Positions 1 through 8,671 of a stretch of 64,000 nucleotides of DNA are shown in pieces. The notes under the pieces are model-generated. The model did not search any database. It had not been told where the DNA came from and saw nothing but the letters and a program-made list of their open reading frames with translations. Source of the DNA: Ruminococcus sp. (GTDB taxonomy: Bacteria; Bacillota; Clostridia; Oscillospirales; Ruminococcaceae); the NCBI GenBank assembly GCA_029060305.1, contig JAIDUG010000024.1:42193-106192 (forward strand), in the 5' to 3' direction. The translations under genes were made by a program, and so were the position numbers. How positions within the stretch are numbered: the first letter of the stretch is position 1; every line of letters begins with the position of its first letter.

Positions 1-1280
1 CTGAAAGTCTGATTTTTATTTTCAGGGTCGTATATAGTAACCTGTTCTTTTCTGAACCAACCGAGCATAAGTTTTGAGACAGCGGAAAAATCGGCGTTTG
101 TTTCGTCCATCATTTCGTAACCGCCTGAACCGTGCAGACCCTCGAAATCATTTCCGGCATTGTAAAGGTAGAAATCAGGAAGTCCCATACAATGACCCAT
201 TTCGTGCAGATAACTGCCGTTGAAATTTTTGTAATCAGTTTTGCTTTCAATCTGAGCGTTTCCGACTATGACGTGACCGATTGACATTCCGTCAACTGTC
301 ATATCACTGCTTCCGCCGTACTGTCCGGCAGCAGGCCACCAGTTATCGTCACCTGCTTCTGTCGGAACGGAAATGAGTGTTGTATCAATAATATTATCCT
401 TGTTTCCGTCAAATTGCGTGAAATCCTCGCTGTCCTTGAGAGACTCGAATATTTCGTTTATAAGTTTGATATGATATATGTCACCCTCATAAGCCGATTT
501 GTTTTCCTTTGTGGTGTAACGGATAGCTTTTCCGTTAAGTTTCATACTACCTTTTGAGGAACGGTTATAGAATGCCGACATACTCTCAAATGGGTAATTC
601 TTGTTTTCTGTATTTTCTTCGCCGAATGCGATTTTTTCAATTTCAGAAACTGACGGTTCGTATTTGTACGGGCAGTCCGGAAAGTCCACATAGAATATAA
701 CCATCTGAGCTTCATTCTGAGACGGCATAGAACCATATAAATCTTTTACAGGGGCTTCAATAAACTGTGGTAAAACAGTAGCAGAAGATGAGGTAGTTGT
801 TTCAGATGTTGAAACAGAGGTACTTGTTGCAGTAGTGGTAGTGGAAGTAGTGGTGGAGGTGGTTGTAGTTGTGGAAGTTGTTGAAGTTTCCGCATCGTCC
901 GTCCATACGTATACAGGGTCGCCGTATTTGTGTATTACATATTTACGCATCATAATCATGTCAAAAATATCTATTCTGCCGTCATGATTTATATCAGCGG
1001 TCTGGAGATATTCAGGAGAATCTTCTTCCACACTGCCGTTTATTGAGTAGGGTTTTCCGTTGATATAGTAGGCATTTTCTGTAGTGAGGGAAATTCTGCC
1101 CAGCATATATTTTGAGAGCAGGAGCAGGTCAGCGATATTTACTTCCATATCGTTGTTAATATCGCCCATATAGCCTATCTGTTGCCAGTCGGCTTTTGCA
1201 GGCATTGTTACTGCACAGGCTGATATTGAAATCACTGACATAAGTGCTGTGAATTTTTGTCTGAAAGATTTCTTTTTCAT
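1..1280 (-). CDS. Secreted M6-type metalloprotease with N-terminal dockerin (partial, 3' end outside window)
   Basis: About 426 codons are visible before the frame leaves the left edge. I see a signal peptide (MKKKSFRQKF then a hydrophobic stretch, likely cut near AKA-D), a dockerin at about residues 37-125 with two calcium-loop repeats (GDINNDMEVNIADL and ADINHDGRIDIFDM), a Thr/Ser linker at about 130-165, and a catalytic domain carrying HEMGHCMGLPDFY. The HExxHxxGxPD form is typical of M6 (immune inhibitor A-like) zinc proteases. A dockerin at the N-terminus rather than the C-terminus is less common. The start is supported by AAAGGAG 9 nt upstream. The gene follows the rny terminator with no clear promoter of its own. 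The product is expected to be cell-surface or cellulosome-bound; the substrate is unknown. Confidence 0.82.
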   Translation of the reverse strand, partial: MKKKSFRQKFTALMSVISISACAVTMPAKADWQQIGYMGDINNDMEVNIADLLLLSKYMLGRISLTTENAYYINGKPYSINGSVEEDSPEYLQTADINHDGRIDIFDMIMMRKYVIHKYGDPVYVWTDDAETSTTSTTTTTSTTTSTTTTATSTSVSTSETTTSSSATVLPQFIEAPVKDLYGSMPSQNEAQMVIFYVDFPDCPYKYEPSVSEIEKIAFGEENTENKNYPFESMSAFYNRSSKGSMKLNGKAIRYTTKENKSAYEGDIYHIKLINEIFESLKDSEDFTQFDGNKDNIIDTTLISVPTEAGDDNWWPAAGQYGGSSDMTVDGMSIGHVIVGNAQIESKTDYKNFNGSYLHEMGHCMGLPDFYLYNAGNDFEGLHGSGGYEMMDETNADFSAVSKLMLGWFRKEQVTIYDPENKNQTF

Positions 1281-1312
1281 GGTAACATCTCCTTTTTTAT
1301 AGATATAGTTAT

Positions 1313-1346
1313 GAAAAAAAGCGGACGGATTTTGAATACCGTCCGC
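1313..1346 (-). terminator. Intrinsic terminator of rny
   Basis: An 8-bp GC-rich stem (GCGGACGG paired with CCGTCCGC) with a 10-nt loop is followed on the minus strand by a run of seven T. It lies directly after the rny stop codon and only about 30 bp before the start of the next minus-strand gene. Confidence 0.9.
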
Positions 1347-1352
1347 ACTGCA

Positions 1353-2954
1353 TTATTTAGCGTAGTCAGTAACTCTGCTTTCACGGATAAGATTGACTTT
1401 AATCTGACCGGGATAATCCATTTCGGTCTCAATCTGCTGTGCAATCTGCCTTGCAACGAGTACCATTTTTTCGTCGTTGATTAATTCCGGTATTACCATG
1501 ATTCTGACTTCACGTCCTGCCTGAACAGCGAAGCACTTTTCAACGCCTTCATAAGAGGTACAGATTTCCTCAAGTTTCTGAAGTCGTTTTATGTAGCTTT
1601 CATAATTTTCGCTTCTTGCGGCAGGTCTTGCGGCTGAGATAGCGTCGGCTGCCTGTACTATGCAGGCTATAACTGTTTTCGGTTCAACGTCATTGTGGTG
1701 GGCTTCAACAGCATGGATAACAACAGGGTTTTCGTTGTACTTCTTACAAACGTCAACGCCTATCTGTACGTGAGAACCCTCTATTTCGGAAGTGAGAGCC
1801 TTTCCGATGTCGTGGAGAAGTCCCGCACGTCTTGCAATATTAGCATCAACACCGAGTTCGGAAGCGAGAACTCCGCAGAGTTTCGCAACTTCAATTGAGT
1901 GGTCAAGTACGTTCTGTCTGTAACTTGTACGGAATTTAAGTCGTCCGATAAGTTTTATAAGCTCGTGGTTTATGCCGTGTACGTTTGTTTCAATAACCGC
2001 ACGTTCACCCTCCTGTTTTATGCGGTACTCAACTTCACGCCTTGCCTTTTCAACCATTTCCTCAATGCGTGTGGGGTGAATACGACCGTCTGCAATCAGC
2101 TTTTCAAGGGCTATTCTTGCGATTTCACGGCGTACTTGGTCGAAACAAGAAAGCGTAATAGCTTCCGGTGTATCGTCAATTATAAGGTCAACGCCGGTGA
2201 GAGTTTCAAGGGTACGGATATTACGACCCTCACGACCGATTATTCTGCCTTTCATTTCGTCATTTGGAAGTGGTACGACCGAGACAGCGGTTTCTGAGAC
2301 CTGTTCGGAAGCAACTTTGGCAATCGCAAGGGAAATATAACTTCTTGCCTTTTCCTGACATTCATCTTTAACCTGCTGTTCATAAGCGGCAACCTTTACT
2401 GCTTTTTCGTGAATAAGGTCATCTTCAAGTTTGGAAATTATGTATTCCTTAGCCTGTTCCTTTGTAAATTCGGAAATTCTTTCCAGTACGTCCATCTGAC
2501 TTTTCTTGATAGCTTCAGCCTCTTTGAGTTTTTCGTCAGCGGACTTGATTTTCTGGTTGAGAGTATCTTCTTTCTTTTCAAGGTTATCAGTCTTCTTGTC
2601 AAGATTTTCCTCTTTTTGTTGCATACGTCTTTCCTGACGTGACAACTCTGCTCTGCGTTCCTTGATTTCCTTGTCCGCTTCAGTGCGGAGCTTATGTATC
2701 TCGTCCTTAGCTTCGACCAACGCACCTTTTCTTTTAGCGTCAGCATCTTTTTCAGCGTCCTCGATGATACGTTCCGCCTGTTTTTCGGCAGATCCCGTTA
2801 TAGATTCGGCTTGTTGCTTACGCTGTTCGATACCTGCATCAACGCCCCTTTGATATTCTTTGGTGCTGACCTTGTTTTTTACAATGATGCCGGATACTCC
2901 TGCTCCCAATGCACAGAAAATAACGATAAGGACAATAGAGAGAGTCAAGTTCAT
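1353..2954 (-). CDS. rny: Ribonuclease Y
   Basis: Membrane-anchored endoribonuclease that initiates mRNA decay in Firmicutes. The 533-residue product has an N-terminal membrane segment (about 3-25), a long charged coiled coil (about 30-200), a KH RNA-binding domain ([15 protein letters not shown], about 215-265) and an HD phosphohydrolase domain with the HD pair in LLHDIGKA (about 365). Length and domain order match the family. I chose the ATG at 2954 because a strong AAGGAGG lies 10-11 nt upstream; the in-frame ATG at 2963 would sit almost on the ribosome-binding site. Transcription appears to start about 300 nt upstream (promoter 3266-3294), leaving a long leader. Confidence 0.97.
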   Translation of the reverse strand: MNLTLSIVLIVIFCALGAGVSGIIVKNKVSTKEYQRGVDAGIEQRKQQAESITGSAEKQAERIIEDAEKDADAKRKGALVEAKDEIHKLRTEADKEIKERRAELSRQERRMQQKEENLDKKTDNLEKKEDTLNQKIKSADEKLKEAEAIKKSQMDVLERISEFTKEQAKEYIISKLEDDLIHEKAVKVAAYEQQVKDECQEKARSYISLAIAKVASEQVSETAVSVVPLPNDEMKGRIIGREGRNIRTLETLTGVDLIIDDTPEAITLSCFDQVRREIARIALEKLIADGRIHPTRIEEMVEKARREVEYRIKQEGERAVIETNVHGINHELIKLIGRLKFRTSYRQNVLDHSIEVAKLCGVLASELGVDANIARRAGLLHDIGKALTSEIEGSHVQIGVDVCKKYNENPVVIHAVEAHHNDVEPKTVIACIVQAADAISAARPAARSENYESYIKRLQKLEEICTSYEGVEKCFAVQAGREVRIMVIPELINDEKMVLVARQIAQQIETEMDYPGQIKVNLIRESRVTDYAK

Positions 2955-3259
2955 ACAGTGCATTACCTCCTTCAAATAAAAAAATTAATAATCTTGTATC
3001 AAAGTCTGATTATTACTTAAAGGCGATAAATGCCGCATTATTTTATTCAATTGTCAAAATATATTGATTAAGAGCCTGAATAAAGAATCCAGACCCGAAA
3101 AACATATCCGTACGGAAAATGAATCCATACGTTATAGCAATTAATACAGGTGCGGATAAAAATTCCCTTTATATCTGTATAGAAACTACCGCCACCGGTA
3201 ATGATTTAAAACAAAGCTGCACATACTGCCTGAAGTAATATTCTGCAAATAAATACAAC
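2955..3259 (-). other. Long structured 5' leader of rny
   Basis: No ORF of substance lies between the predicted minus-strand start point near 3259 and the rny start. Read as RNA, it can form several local hairpins: UACCG/CGGUA (about 3185-3200), AUACAG/CUGUAU enclosing a second stem (about 3145-3182), CGUAUGGA/UCCGUACG (about 3109-3132) and CUGGAU/AUUCAG (about 3075-3095). It matches no riboswitch consensus I can recall (T-box, SAM, THF, M-box and ydaO features were looked for). It may be a regulatory leader, an autoregulatory RNase Y target, or a separate small RNA. Confidence 0.5.
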
Positions 3260-3265
3260 ATAATC

Positions 3266-3294
3266 ATTATATACTTTTTCTTGATTTATGTCAA
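3266..3294 (-). promoter_or_regulatory. Promoter for rny leader
   Basis: On the minus strand a perfect TTGACA is followed by a 17-bp spacer and a perfect TATAAT. It fires leftward toward rny; the predicted start is near 3259, about 305 nt before the rny ATG. Confidence 0.85.
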
Positions 3295-3355
3295 GTGAAA
3301 TTTCAGTGAATAACAATGACAATTATGAACAAATTGTAAATATTTTTCCGGACAC

Positions 3356-3385
3356 TTGACTTTGGATATAAAAAAGTTATATACT
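3356..3385 (+). promoter_or_regulatory. Promoter of htpG
   Basis: TTGACT at 3356 is followed by TATACT at 3380 (18-bp spacer) or the overlapping TATATA at 3378 (16-bp spacer). The expected start point falls at the left arm of the CIRCE element, so HrcA binding would block initiation. Confidence 0.8.
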
Positions 3386-3389
3386 ATTT

Positions 3390-3416
3390 TTAGCACTCAG
3401 AGAGCGAGAGTGCTAA
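3390..3416 (+). promoter_or_regulatory. CIRCE operator (HrcA site)
   Basis: The sequence is a perfect inverted repeat TTAGCACTC, 9 bp, GAGTGCTAA, identical to the CIRCE consensus bound by the heat-shock repressor HrcA. It lies between the htpG promoter and the htpG ribosome-binding site (GGGAG near 3427). htpG is therefore predicted to belong to the HrcA regulon. Confidence 0.96.
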
Positions 3417-3439
3417 AATCATTATCGGGAGATGTTTTT

Positions 3440-5344
3440 ATGGAAACAAAACAATTCAAGGCAGAGTCGAAAAGACTTCTTGAAATGATGATTCATTCAA
3501 TCTATACACACAAGGAAATTTTCCTCAGAGAGCTTATTTCAAACGCAAGTGATGCTATCGACAAACTTTATTTCAAGTCGCTTACTGACGATAAAGTCGG
3601 TCTTAACAAGGACGATTTCGCAATATGGATTACAGTGGACAAGGATTCACGTATTCTTAAAATTTCTGATAACGGTATCGGTATGACTGAGGAAGAACTT
3701 GAAAATAACCTCGGTACTATTGCCAACAGCGGTTCACTGAAATTCAAGAGCGAAAACAAACTTGACGACGACAATCAGATTATAGGACAGTTTGGAGTAG
3801 GATTCTATTCTGCATTTATGGTCGCAAAGAAAGTGACTGTAATCTCAAAAGCTTACGGCAGTGAAAAGGCTTATCAGTGGGAATCAAAGGGCGTTGACGG
3901 TTACACAATCACGGAAACTGACAAGAAGAATGTCGGTACTGAAATAATCCTTGAAATCCTTGAGGACACAGAAGATGAAAGTTATTCTGAATTTCTTGAA
4001 CAGTACAGAATCAAGTCACTTATAAAGAAGTATTCTGACTATATACGTTTCCCAGTAAAAATGGAAGTTACACACAGCCGACCCGTTGAGATGTCGGAAG
4101 AGGACAAGGAAGCAGGAAAAACTCCTGAATACGAGGAATATATTGAAGTTGAAACCCTTAACAGCATGACACCTCTTTGGAAGAAAAACAAAACGGAACT
4201 CAAGGAAGAAGATTACAAGCACTTCTATACTGAAAAATTCAACGATTACAGCGAACCGCTCCGCTATGCCCACGTAAAGAATGAAGGTACTGCAAACTAT
4301 AACGCACTTCTTTATATTCCTGCAAAAGCACCTTTTGACTTCTATTCAAAGGAGTACGAAAAAGGTTTACAGCTTTATTCAAACGGCGTTTTAATTATGG
4401 ACAAGTGTGCTGATTTGTTGCCAGATTATTTCAGCTTTGTAAAGGGTCTTGTTGATTCTGAAGACCTTTCGCTGAATATTTCACGTGAAATGCTTCAGCA
4501 CGACAGACAGTTGAAAGCTATTTCAAAGAGTATCGAAAAGACAATAAACAGTGAACTCAAAAAGATGCTCAGAAACGACCGTGAAAAATATGAGGAATTT
4601 TGGAAAGCGTTTGGTTTACAGCTTAAATATGGTGTATACAGCGATTACGGTATGAACAAGGAAAAACTTCAGGATTTATTGCTTTTCACGTCTTCAAAGG
4701 AAAAGAAACTTGTAACTCTTGAAGAATACGTTACTGGAATGAGAGAAGAACAGAAGTACATTTACTATGCAACGGGTGAAAGCGTTGATAGAATAGAACA
4801 GCTTCCGCAGACTGAACTTGTAAAGGATAATGGCTTTGAGATTCTGTATCTTACTGAAAATATTGACGAATTTGTTGTTAAAACCCTTATGAAATACAAG
4901 GAAAAGGAATTTAAGTCCGTATCAGCCGAAGATTTGGGTCTTGAAAATACCGAAAAGCAGGAAGAAATCAAGGCTAAGGAAGAAGAAAATGCAGACTTAC
5001 TGAAAGAACTTGCAGAATCACTTGACGGCAAGGTTGCAAAGGTTATTCTTTCGCACAGACTTAAATCTCACCCAGTGTGTCTTACAAGCGAGGGAGAAAT
5101 TTCACTCGAAATGGAAAAAGTATTCAACTCAATGCCCACTGGTCAGAAGATAACCGCACAGAGAGTACTCGAAATCAATCCCGAACACGAAATTTTTACA
5201 AAACTCCAGTCAATCAGCACTTCCGGCGACAGAGACAAACTCGGCAAGTATGCTAAACTTCTTTATAGTCAGGCACTTCTCATTGAGGGTATGGCTATTG
5301 AAAACCCTGTTGAGTTTTCTAATCTTATCTGCGAACTTATGTAA
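3440..5344 (+). CDS. htpG: Molecular chaperone HtpG (Hsp90)
   Basis: ATP-dependent cytosolic chaperone of 634 residues, the usual family length. The GHKL ATPase signatures are present in order: [13 protein letters not shown] (about 30), DNGIGMT (about 80), the GTIANSGS lid and [13 protein letters not shown] (about 115-130). The middle domain contains YSNGVLIMD and LNISREMLQ, and a C-terminal dimerisation domain follows. I place the start at 3440 ([10 protein letters not shown]) after GGGAG; a longer frame beginning at 3356 would start inside the promoter and read through the CIRCE operator, so it is not credible. The gene is monocistronic and has its own terminator. Confidence 0.98.
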   Translation: METKQFKAESKRLLEMMIHSIYTHKEIFLRELISNASDAIDKLYFKSLTDDKVGLNKDDFAIWITVDKDSRILKISDNGIGMTEEELENNLGTIANSGSLKFKSENKLDDDNQIIGQFGVGFYSAFMVAKKVTVISKAYGSEKAYQWESKGVDGYTITETDKKNVGTEIILEILEDTEDESYSEFLEQYRIKSLIKKYSDYIRFPVKMEVTHSRPVEMSEEDKEAGKTPEYEEYIEVETLNSMTPLWKKNKTELKEEDYKHFYTEKFNDYSEPLRYAHVKNEGTANYNALLYIPAKAPFDFYSKEYEKGLQLYSNGVLIMDKCADLLPDYFSFVKGLVDSEDLSLNISREMLQHDRQLKAISKSIEKTINSELKKMLRNDREKYEEFWKAFGLQLKYGVYSDYGMNKEKLQDLLLFTSSKEKKLVTLEEYVTGMREEQKYIYYATGESVDRIEQLPQTELVKDNGFEILYLTENIDEFVVKTLMKYKEKEFKSVSAEDLGLENTEKQEEIKAKEEENADLLKELAESLDGKVAKVILSHRLKSHPVCLTSEGEISLEMEKVFNSMPTGQKITAQRVLEINPEHEIFTKLQSISTSGDRDKLGKYAKLLYSQALLIEGMAIENPVEFSNLICELM

Positions 5345-5350
5345 TATATA

Positions 5351-5382
5351 TAACCGTCATATTCGTATGGCGGTTATTTTTT
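5351..5382 (+). terminator. Terminator of htpG
   Basis: AACCGTCAT and ATGGCGGTT form a 9-bp stem with one G-U pair, followed by a T-rich run. It begins just after the htpG stop codon. Confidence 0.85.
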
Positions 5383-5410
5383 GATTATATAATAGTTTTA
5401 ATTAATTGCA

Positions 5411-5445
5411 AAGCAAAAATAAGGGACAGTTAGAATAACCGTCCC
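5411..5445 (-). terminator. Terminator of metG
   Basis: On the minus strand GGGACGGTT pairs with AACTGTCCC and is followed by a TTATTTTT tract. It lies just downstream of the metG stop codon, back to back with the htpG terminator. Confidence 0.85.
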
Positions 5446-5453
5446 ATGTTTTT

Positions 5454-7418
5454 TTATCTTATTTTAGAACCTACTGGTACATCGTCGTCAATGAAAATGA
5501 CTTTACAACCACCGTCAGCGAGGTCTACCGCACAAATCATTCCGTTGCTTTCAACGCCACAGAGTTTAGCAGGTTTGAGGTTTGCGATAAACTGTACTTT
5601 TTTACCGATTAAGTCTTCAGGTTTGTAATATTGTGCTATTCCGGAAACAACCTGTCTTCCTCCCATACCGTCGTCAAGCTGTAAACAAAGAAGTTTTTTA
5701 GATTTCTTTACTTTTTCGCACGATATGATTTTAGCAACACGGATTTCTACTTTTGCAAAATCGTCAATTTCTATTTCCGGAGCGAGTTCAATTTTTTCAG
5801 CAGGTTTTTCTTCTGCTGAAAGTGCGGACTGCGCTTTTTCCATATTATTTTTTATGATGTTGTTGAGTTCTTCAATTTCCTTTTCAACGTCGATTCTCGG
5901 GAAAAGTATTCCACCCTTATGGACTGTAACATCAGCAGGAAGTACGCCGAATACTGAAAGTTTTTCATAAGTCACATCATCGGGAGTTGCTCCAATCTGT
6001 TTCCATACTTCCGGCATTGTTGACGGCATAAACGGTGAAAGAAGTCCTGAAATAACTCGTATTGTTTCGAGCAGGTTATAGAGTACAGTTGCAAGACGAG
6101 GTTTACAGTCTTCATTTTTGCCGAGTTTCCAAGGCTCTGTTTCGTCAATATACTTGTTTGCACGGTCAACTGTCAGGAATATTGTTTCAAGAGCTTTTTT
6201 TATTTTGGTTTCAGACATAGCACTGTCCACATCTGCAACAGTCTGAATAACGGTATTTTTAAATTCCGTATCGAGTTCAGTATCTTCACGAATTTCCGGA
6301 AGTGTACCGCCGAAATACTTGTCTGCCATAGCAACAGTACGTGAAACAAGATTTCCGAAACCATTGGCGAGATCTGAATTTATGCGGTTAATCATTATTT
6401 CGTTTGAGAATGAACTGTCAGCACCGAGAGCCATTTCCCTGAGAATATGGTATCTGATAGCATCACAGCCGTAACGTTCACCGAGTACAAACGGGTCTAC
6501 AACGTTTCCAAGAGACTTTGACATTTTTTCACCGTTGAAAGTAATCCAGCCGTGTACAGCGAGGTGTTTCGGGAGCGGAAGGTCAAGTGCCATAAGCATT
6601 GCGGGCCATATGATAGCATGAAAACGCATAATATCTTTTGCAACCATATGAATATCAGCAGGCCAGTATTTACTGAACTCATCAGGGCGTGAATTCTGAT
6701 AGCCGAGTGCGGAAATATAGTTGGAAAGTGCGTCAATCCATACATATACAACGTGCTTGTCGTCGAAAGTTACAGGAATACCCCATTTGAAAGTTGTTCT
6801 TGAAACGCATAAATCCTCAAGTCCGGCTTTTATGAAGTTATTCACCAACTCAACGGCACGTGTCTTTGGCTGGAGGTAGTCTGTTTCAGTGAGGAGTTTT
6901 TCTATTCTGTCTGCAAAAGGTGACATCTTAAAGAAATACGCTTCTTCTTTTGCAAATGTTACAGGTCGGTGACATTCAGGACAACAGCCGTTTTCGTCAA
7001 GCTGAGAGTCTGTCCAGAAACTTTCGCATGGGGTACAGTATTTGCCGGAGTATTCGCCTTTGTAAATATATCCATTGTCGTAAAGGTCTCTGAAAATCTT
7101 CTGAACACTTTCAATGTGATAATCGTCAGTAGTTCTTATAAAGTGGTCGTAATCAATGTTCATATACTTCCAGAGTTTCTTGAAAGTGCCGACGATTTCG
7201 TCAACGTACTCTTTCGGAGTAATGCCCTTTTCAGAGGCTTTCTGTTCGATTTTGAGACCGTGTTCGTCCGTACCTGTGAGGAATTTCACGTCATATCCCT
7301 GCATACGCTTGTAACGTGCTATCGAATCACAGGCGACGGTCGTATAACAGTGACCGATATGAGGATTGCCGGACGGGTAGTATATCGGTGTGGTAATGTA
7401 GAATGGTTTCTTTGACAT
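5454..7418 (-). CDS. metG: Methionine-tRNA ligase
   Basis: Class I aminoacyl-tRNA synthetase that charges tRNA-Met and initiator tRNA. The 654-residue product has the HIGH signature at residues 20-23, a zinc-knuckle insert (CTPCESFW and CCPECHRP, about 125-145), KMSKS in GEKMSKSLGN (about 300), an anticodon-binding helical domain, and a C-terminal Trbp111/EMAP-type tRNA-binding domain (about 555-654) after a Glu-rich linker. The start at 7418 is preceded by GGAG 9 nt upstream; the ATG at 7433 overlaps that site. Its own promoter lies close by, leaving too short a leader for a T-box. Confidence 0.98.
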   Translation of the reverse strand: MSKKPFYITTPIYYPSGNPHIGHCYTTVACDSIARYKRMQGYDVKFLTGTDEHGLKIEQKASEKGITPKEYVDEIVGTFKKLWKYMNIDYDHFIRTTDDYHIESVQKIFRDLYDNGYIYKGEYSGKYCTPCESFWTDSQLDENGCCPECHRPVTFAKEEAYFFKMSPFADRIEKLLTETDYLQPKTRAVELVNNFIKAGLEDLCVSRTTFKWGIPVTFDDKHVVYVWIDALSNYISALGYQNSRPDEFSKYWPADIHMVAKDIMRFHAIIWPAMLMALDLPLPKHLAVHGWITFNGEKMSKSLGNVVDPFVLGERYGCDAIRYHILREMALGADSSFSNEIMINRINSDLANGFGNLVSRTVAMADKYFGGTLPEIREDTELDTEFKNTVIQTVADVDSAMSETKIKKALETIFLTVDRANKYIDETEPWKLGKNEDCKPRLATVLYNLLETIRVISGLLSPFMPSTMPEVWKQIGATPDDVTYEKLSVFGVLPADVTVHKGGILFPRIDVEKEIEELNNIIKNNMEKAQSALSAEEKPAEKIELAPEIEIDDFAKVEIRVAKIISCEKVKKSKKLLCLQLDDGMGGRQVVSGIAQYYKPEDLIGKKVQFIANLKPAKLCGVESNGMICAVDLADGGCKVIFIDDDVPVGSKIR

Positions 7419-7461
7419 TATAAACAGCTCCAATCTTTAGTATTTGCATTTGTGCAATCTT

Positions 7462-7490
7462 ATTATACTACATTTTCCGGAATTTGTCAC
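7462..7490 (-). promoter_or_regulatory. Promoter of metG
   Basis: The minus strand carries GTGACA, a 17-bp spacer and a perfect TATAAT. The resulting leader is only about 40 nt. Confidence 0.75.
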
Positions 7491-7506
7491 GTATTTTAAA
7501 AAAATT

Positions 7507-7542
7507 AATTTCCGCCGGTGATATACGACGGAAATTTTTTTG
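7507..7542. terminator. Orphan terminator-like hairpin
   Basis: AATTTCCGCCG and CGACGGAAATT form an 11-bp stem (one G-U pair) followed on the plus strand by seven T and flanked on the other side by A-rich sequence, so it could work in either direction. No gene reads into it: metG diverges to the left and the next gene lies to the right. It may be the remains of a lost gene. Confidence 0.5.
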
Positions 7543-7640
7543 TTTTCAGAACATTTATTGGTGTATCTTTTATTGTCTTTTGTTTTTTAAAAAAATATTT
7601 ATGAATGAATCCCTCGTAAAAACAGGATTTATTTTATATA

Positions 7641-7669
7641 TTGACATTATTGGAATTTTATGATATAAT
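7641..7669 (+). promoter_or_regulatory. Promoter of LRR/zinc-ribbon gene
   Basis: TTGACA, a 17-bp spacer and TATAAT, all perfect consensus, followed by an AGGAGGAG ribosome-binding site near 7685. Confidence 0.88.
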
Positions 7670-7696
7670 GAAAAAAAGGATACAGGAGGAGTTATT

Positions 7697-8461
7697 ATGC
7701 CGTTTGTTGAAGCAAAATGTACGAACTGCGGAGGTCCTCTGTCAGTTGATAACGTAAAACATATATGGATTTGTAATTATTGTAATACACATTTTATATT
7801 TGAAAAGTTAACAAAAGATTATGATAACGCAAATAATTTAAATTTTTTTGGCGTAAGAGAATCTGATTTTATTGTCAGGGATAAATTACTTGAAAAGGAT
7901 ATAGGCGAAAGCAGAAAAATTGTTATTCCAAATAGTGTAACAAATATGAGCAGTGCTTTTGAAAATTTTACATCAATAGAATCTGTAACTATTCCGAATA
8001 GTGTAAAAAATATGAAATATGCTTTTTGCGGTTATACATCATTGAAATATGTAGATATTCAATATGGTATAACAGATATTAGTCATGCTTTTAAAGGTTG
8101 TACCTCGTTGAAATCTGTAACAATTCCAGATAGTGTGAAAAAAATGGAATATGCTTTTTATGGTTGCACATCATTGAAATCTGTAACAATTCCGGATAGT
8201 GTAACGAATATATGGGGAGCTTTTAAGAGTTGTACATCTTTGAAATCTATAAAAATTCCGAGAAGTATAAATTATATTTGGAATTCTGATTTTGAGGGTT
8301 GTTATAATTTAACTGACATAGATTATCCATATTTAAGTAAATTTGCAGATTGTTTCCCTGCTATTAAAGAACGTAAAAAAAAAGGACTTTGTATATATTG
8401 CGGAGGAACATTCTCTTTTTTTGGAAAGTGCAAATTATGCGGAAAAAAGAAGAATTATTAA
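7697..8461 (+). CDS. BspA-type leucine-rich-repeat protein with zinc ribbons at both ends
   Basis: The 254-residue product has an N-terminal zinc ribbon (CTNCGGPL, then CNYC, about residues 8-30), about six LRR_5/BspA-type repeats of some 23 residues (pattern AFxxCTSLKSVTIPDSV, about 65-215) and a second zinc ribbon at the C-terminus (CIYCGG, then CKLCGKK). No signal peptide or membrane segment is visible, so unlike most BspA-like proteins it should stay in the cytosol. The repeats are nearly identical at the DNA level, suggesting recent repeat amplification, and the gene is more AT-rich than its neighbours. The function is unknown; a protein-interaction scaffold is an inference. Confidence 0.85.
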   Translation: MPFVEAKCTNCGGPLSVDNVKHIWICNYCNTHFIFEKLTKDYDNANNLNFFGVRESDFIVRDKLLEKDIGESRKIVIPNSVTNMSSAFENFTSIESVTIPNSVKNMKYAFCGYTSLKYVDIQYGITDISHAFKGCTSLKSVTIPDSVKKMEYAFYGCTSLKSVTIPDSVTNIWGAFKSCTSLKSIKIPRSINYIWNSDFEGCYNLTDIDYPYLSKFADCFPAIKERKKKGLCIYCGGTFSFFGKCKLCGKKKNY

Positions 8462-8473
8462 TTTAATGACATA

Positions 8474-8506
8474 AAAAAAGACTTCCCGAAAAGAGAAGTC
8501 TTTTTA
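8474..8506. terminator. Bidirectional terminator between LRR gene and tRNA-Leu
   Basis: AAAAAGACTTC and GAAGTCTTTTT form an 11-bp stem around a 9-nt loop, with A-runs on one side and T-runs on the other. It can end both the rightward LRR gene and the leftward tRNA transcript. Confidence 0.85.
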
Positions 8507-8507
8507 T

Positions 8508-8592
8508 TGGTGCGAGTAATGGGACTTGAACCCATACGTCCTTCGACACACGCCCCTCAAACGTGCCTGTCTGCCTATTCCAGCACACTCGC
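8508..8592 (-). tRNA. tRNA-Leu (anticodon GAG)
   Basis: This 85-nt gene folds into a class II tRNA: acceptor GCGAGTG pairs with the 3' end, the anticodon stem is CACGU/GCGUG around the loop UUGAGGG, there is a long variable arm, and the T-arm contains GGTTCAAGTCC. The discriminator base is A and CCA is encoded. GAG reads CUU and CUC leucine codons. Confidence 0.95.
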
Positions 8593-8642
8593 ATTGCAGT
8601 ATAATCAGATTTACAAGGGGCTTTTCATCTGACTGCTTTAAT

Positions 8643-8671
8643 ATTATATCACATAAAAAACGATTTGTCAA
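8643..8671 (-). promoter_or_regulatory. Promoter of tRNA-Leu, overlapping the tadA stop codon
   Basis: The minus strand carries TTGACA, a 17-bp spacer and TATAAT. The TGA stop codon of tadA (8668-8670) is part of this -35 hexamer, so the tRNA promoter begins exactly where the upstream gene ends. Confidence 0.88.

Noticed and set aside
2955..3259. 6S RNA, T-box or a known riboswitch in the rny leader
   Set aside because: I could not draw the single long 6S hairpin and found no conserved core of T-box, SAM, THF, M-box or ydaO elements.
3356..3439. A longer htpG start at 3356
   Set aside because: The frame would begin inside the -35 box and run through the CIRCE operator. A proper ribosome-binding site precedes the ATG at 3440.
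7419..7461. T-box leader for metG
   Set aside because: The promoter lies too close to the start to leave room for one.
7697..8461. Phage or mobile origin of the LRR gene
   Set aside because: It has a host-type consensus promoter and no phage or IS genes nearby. AT-rich repeats alone are not enough.
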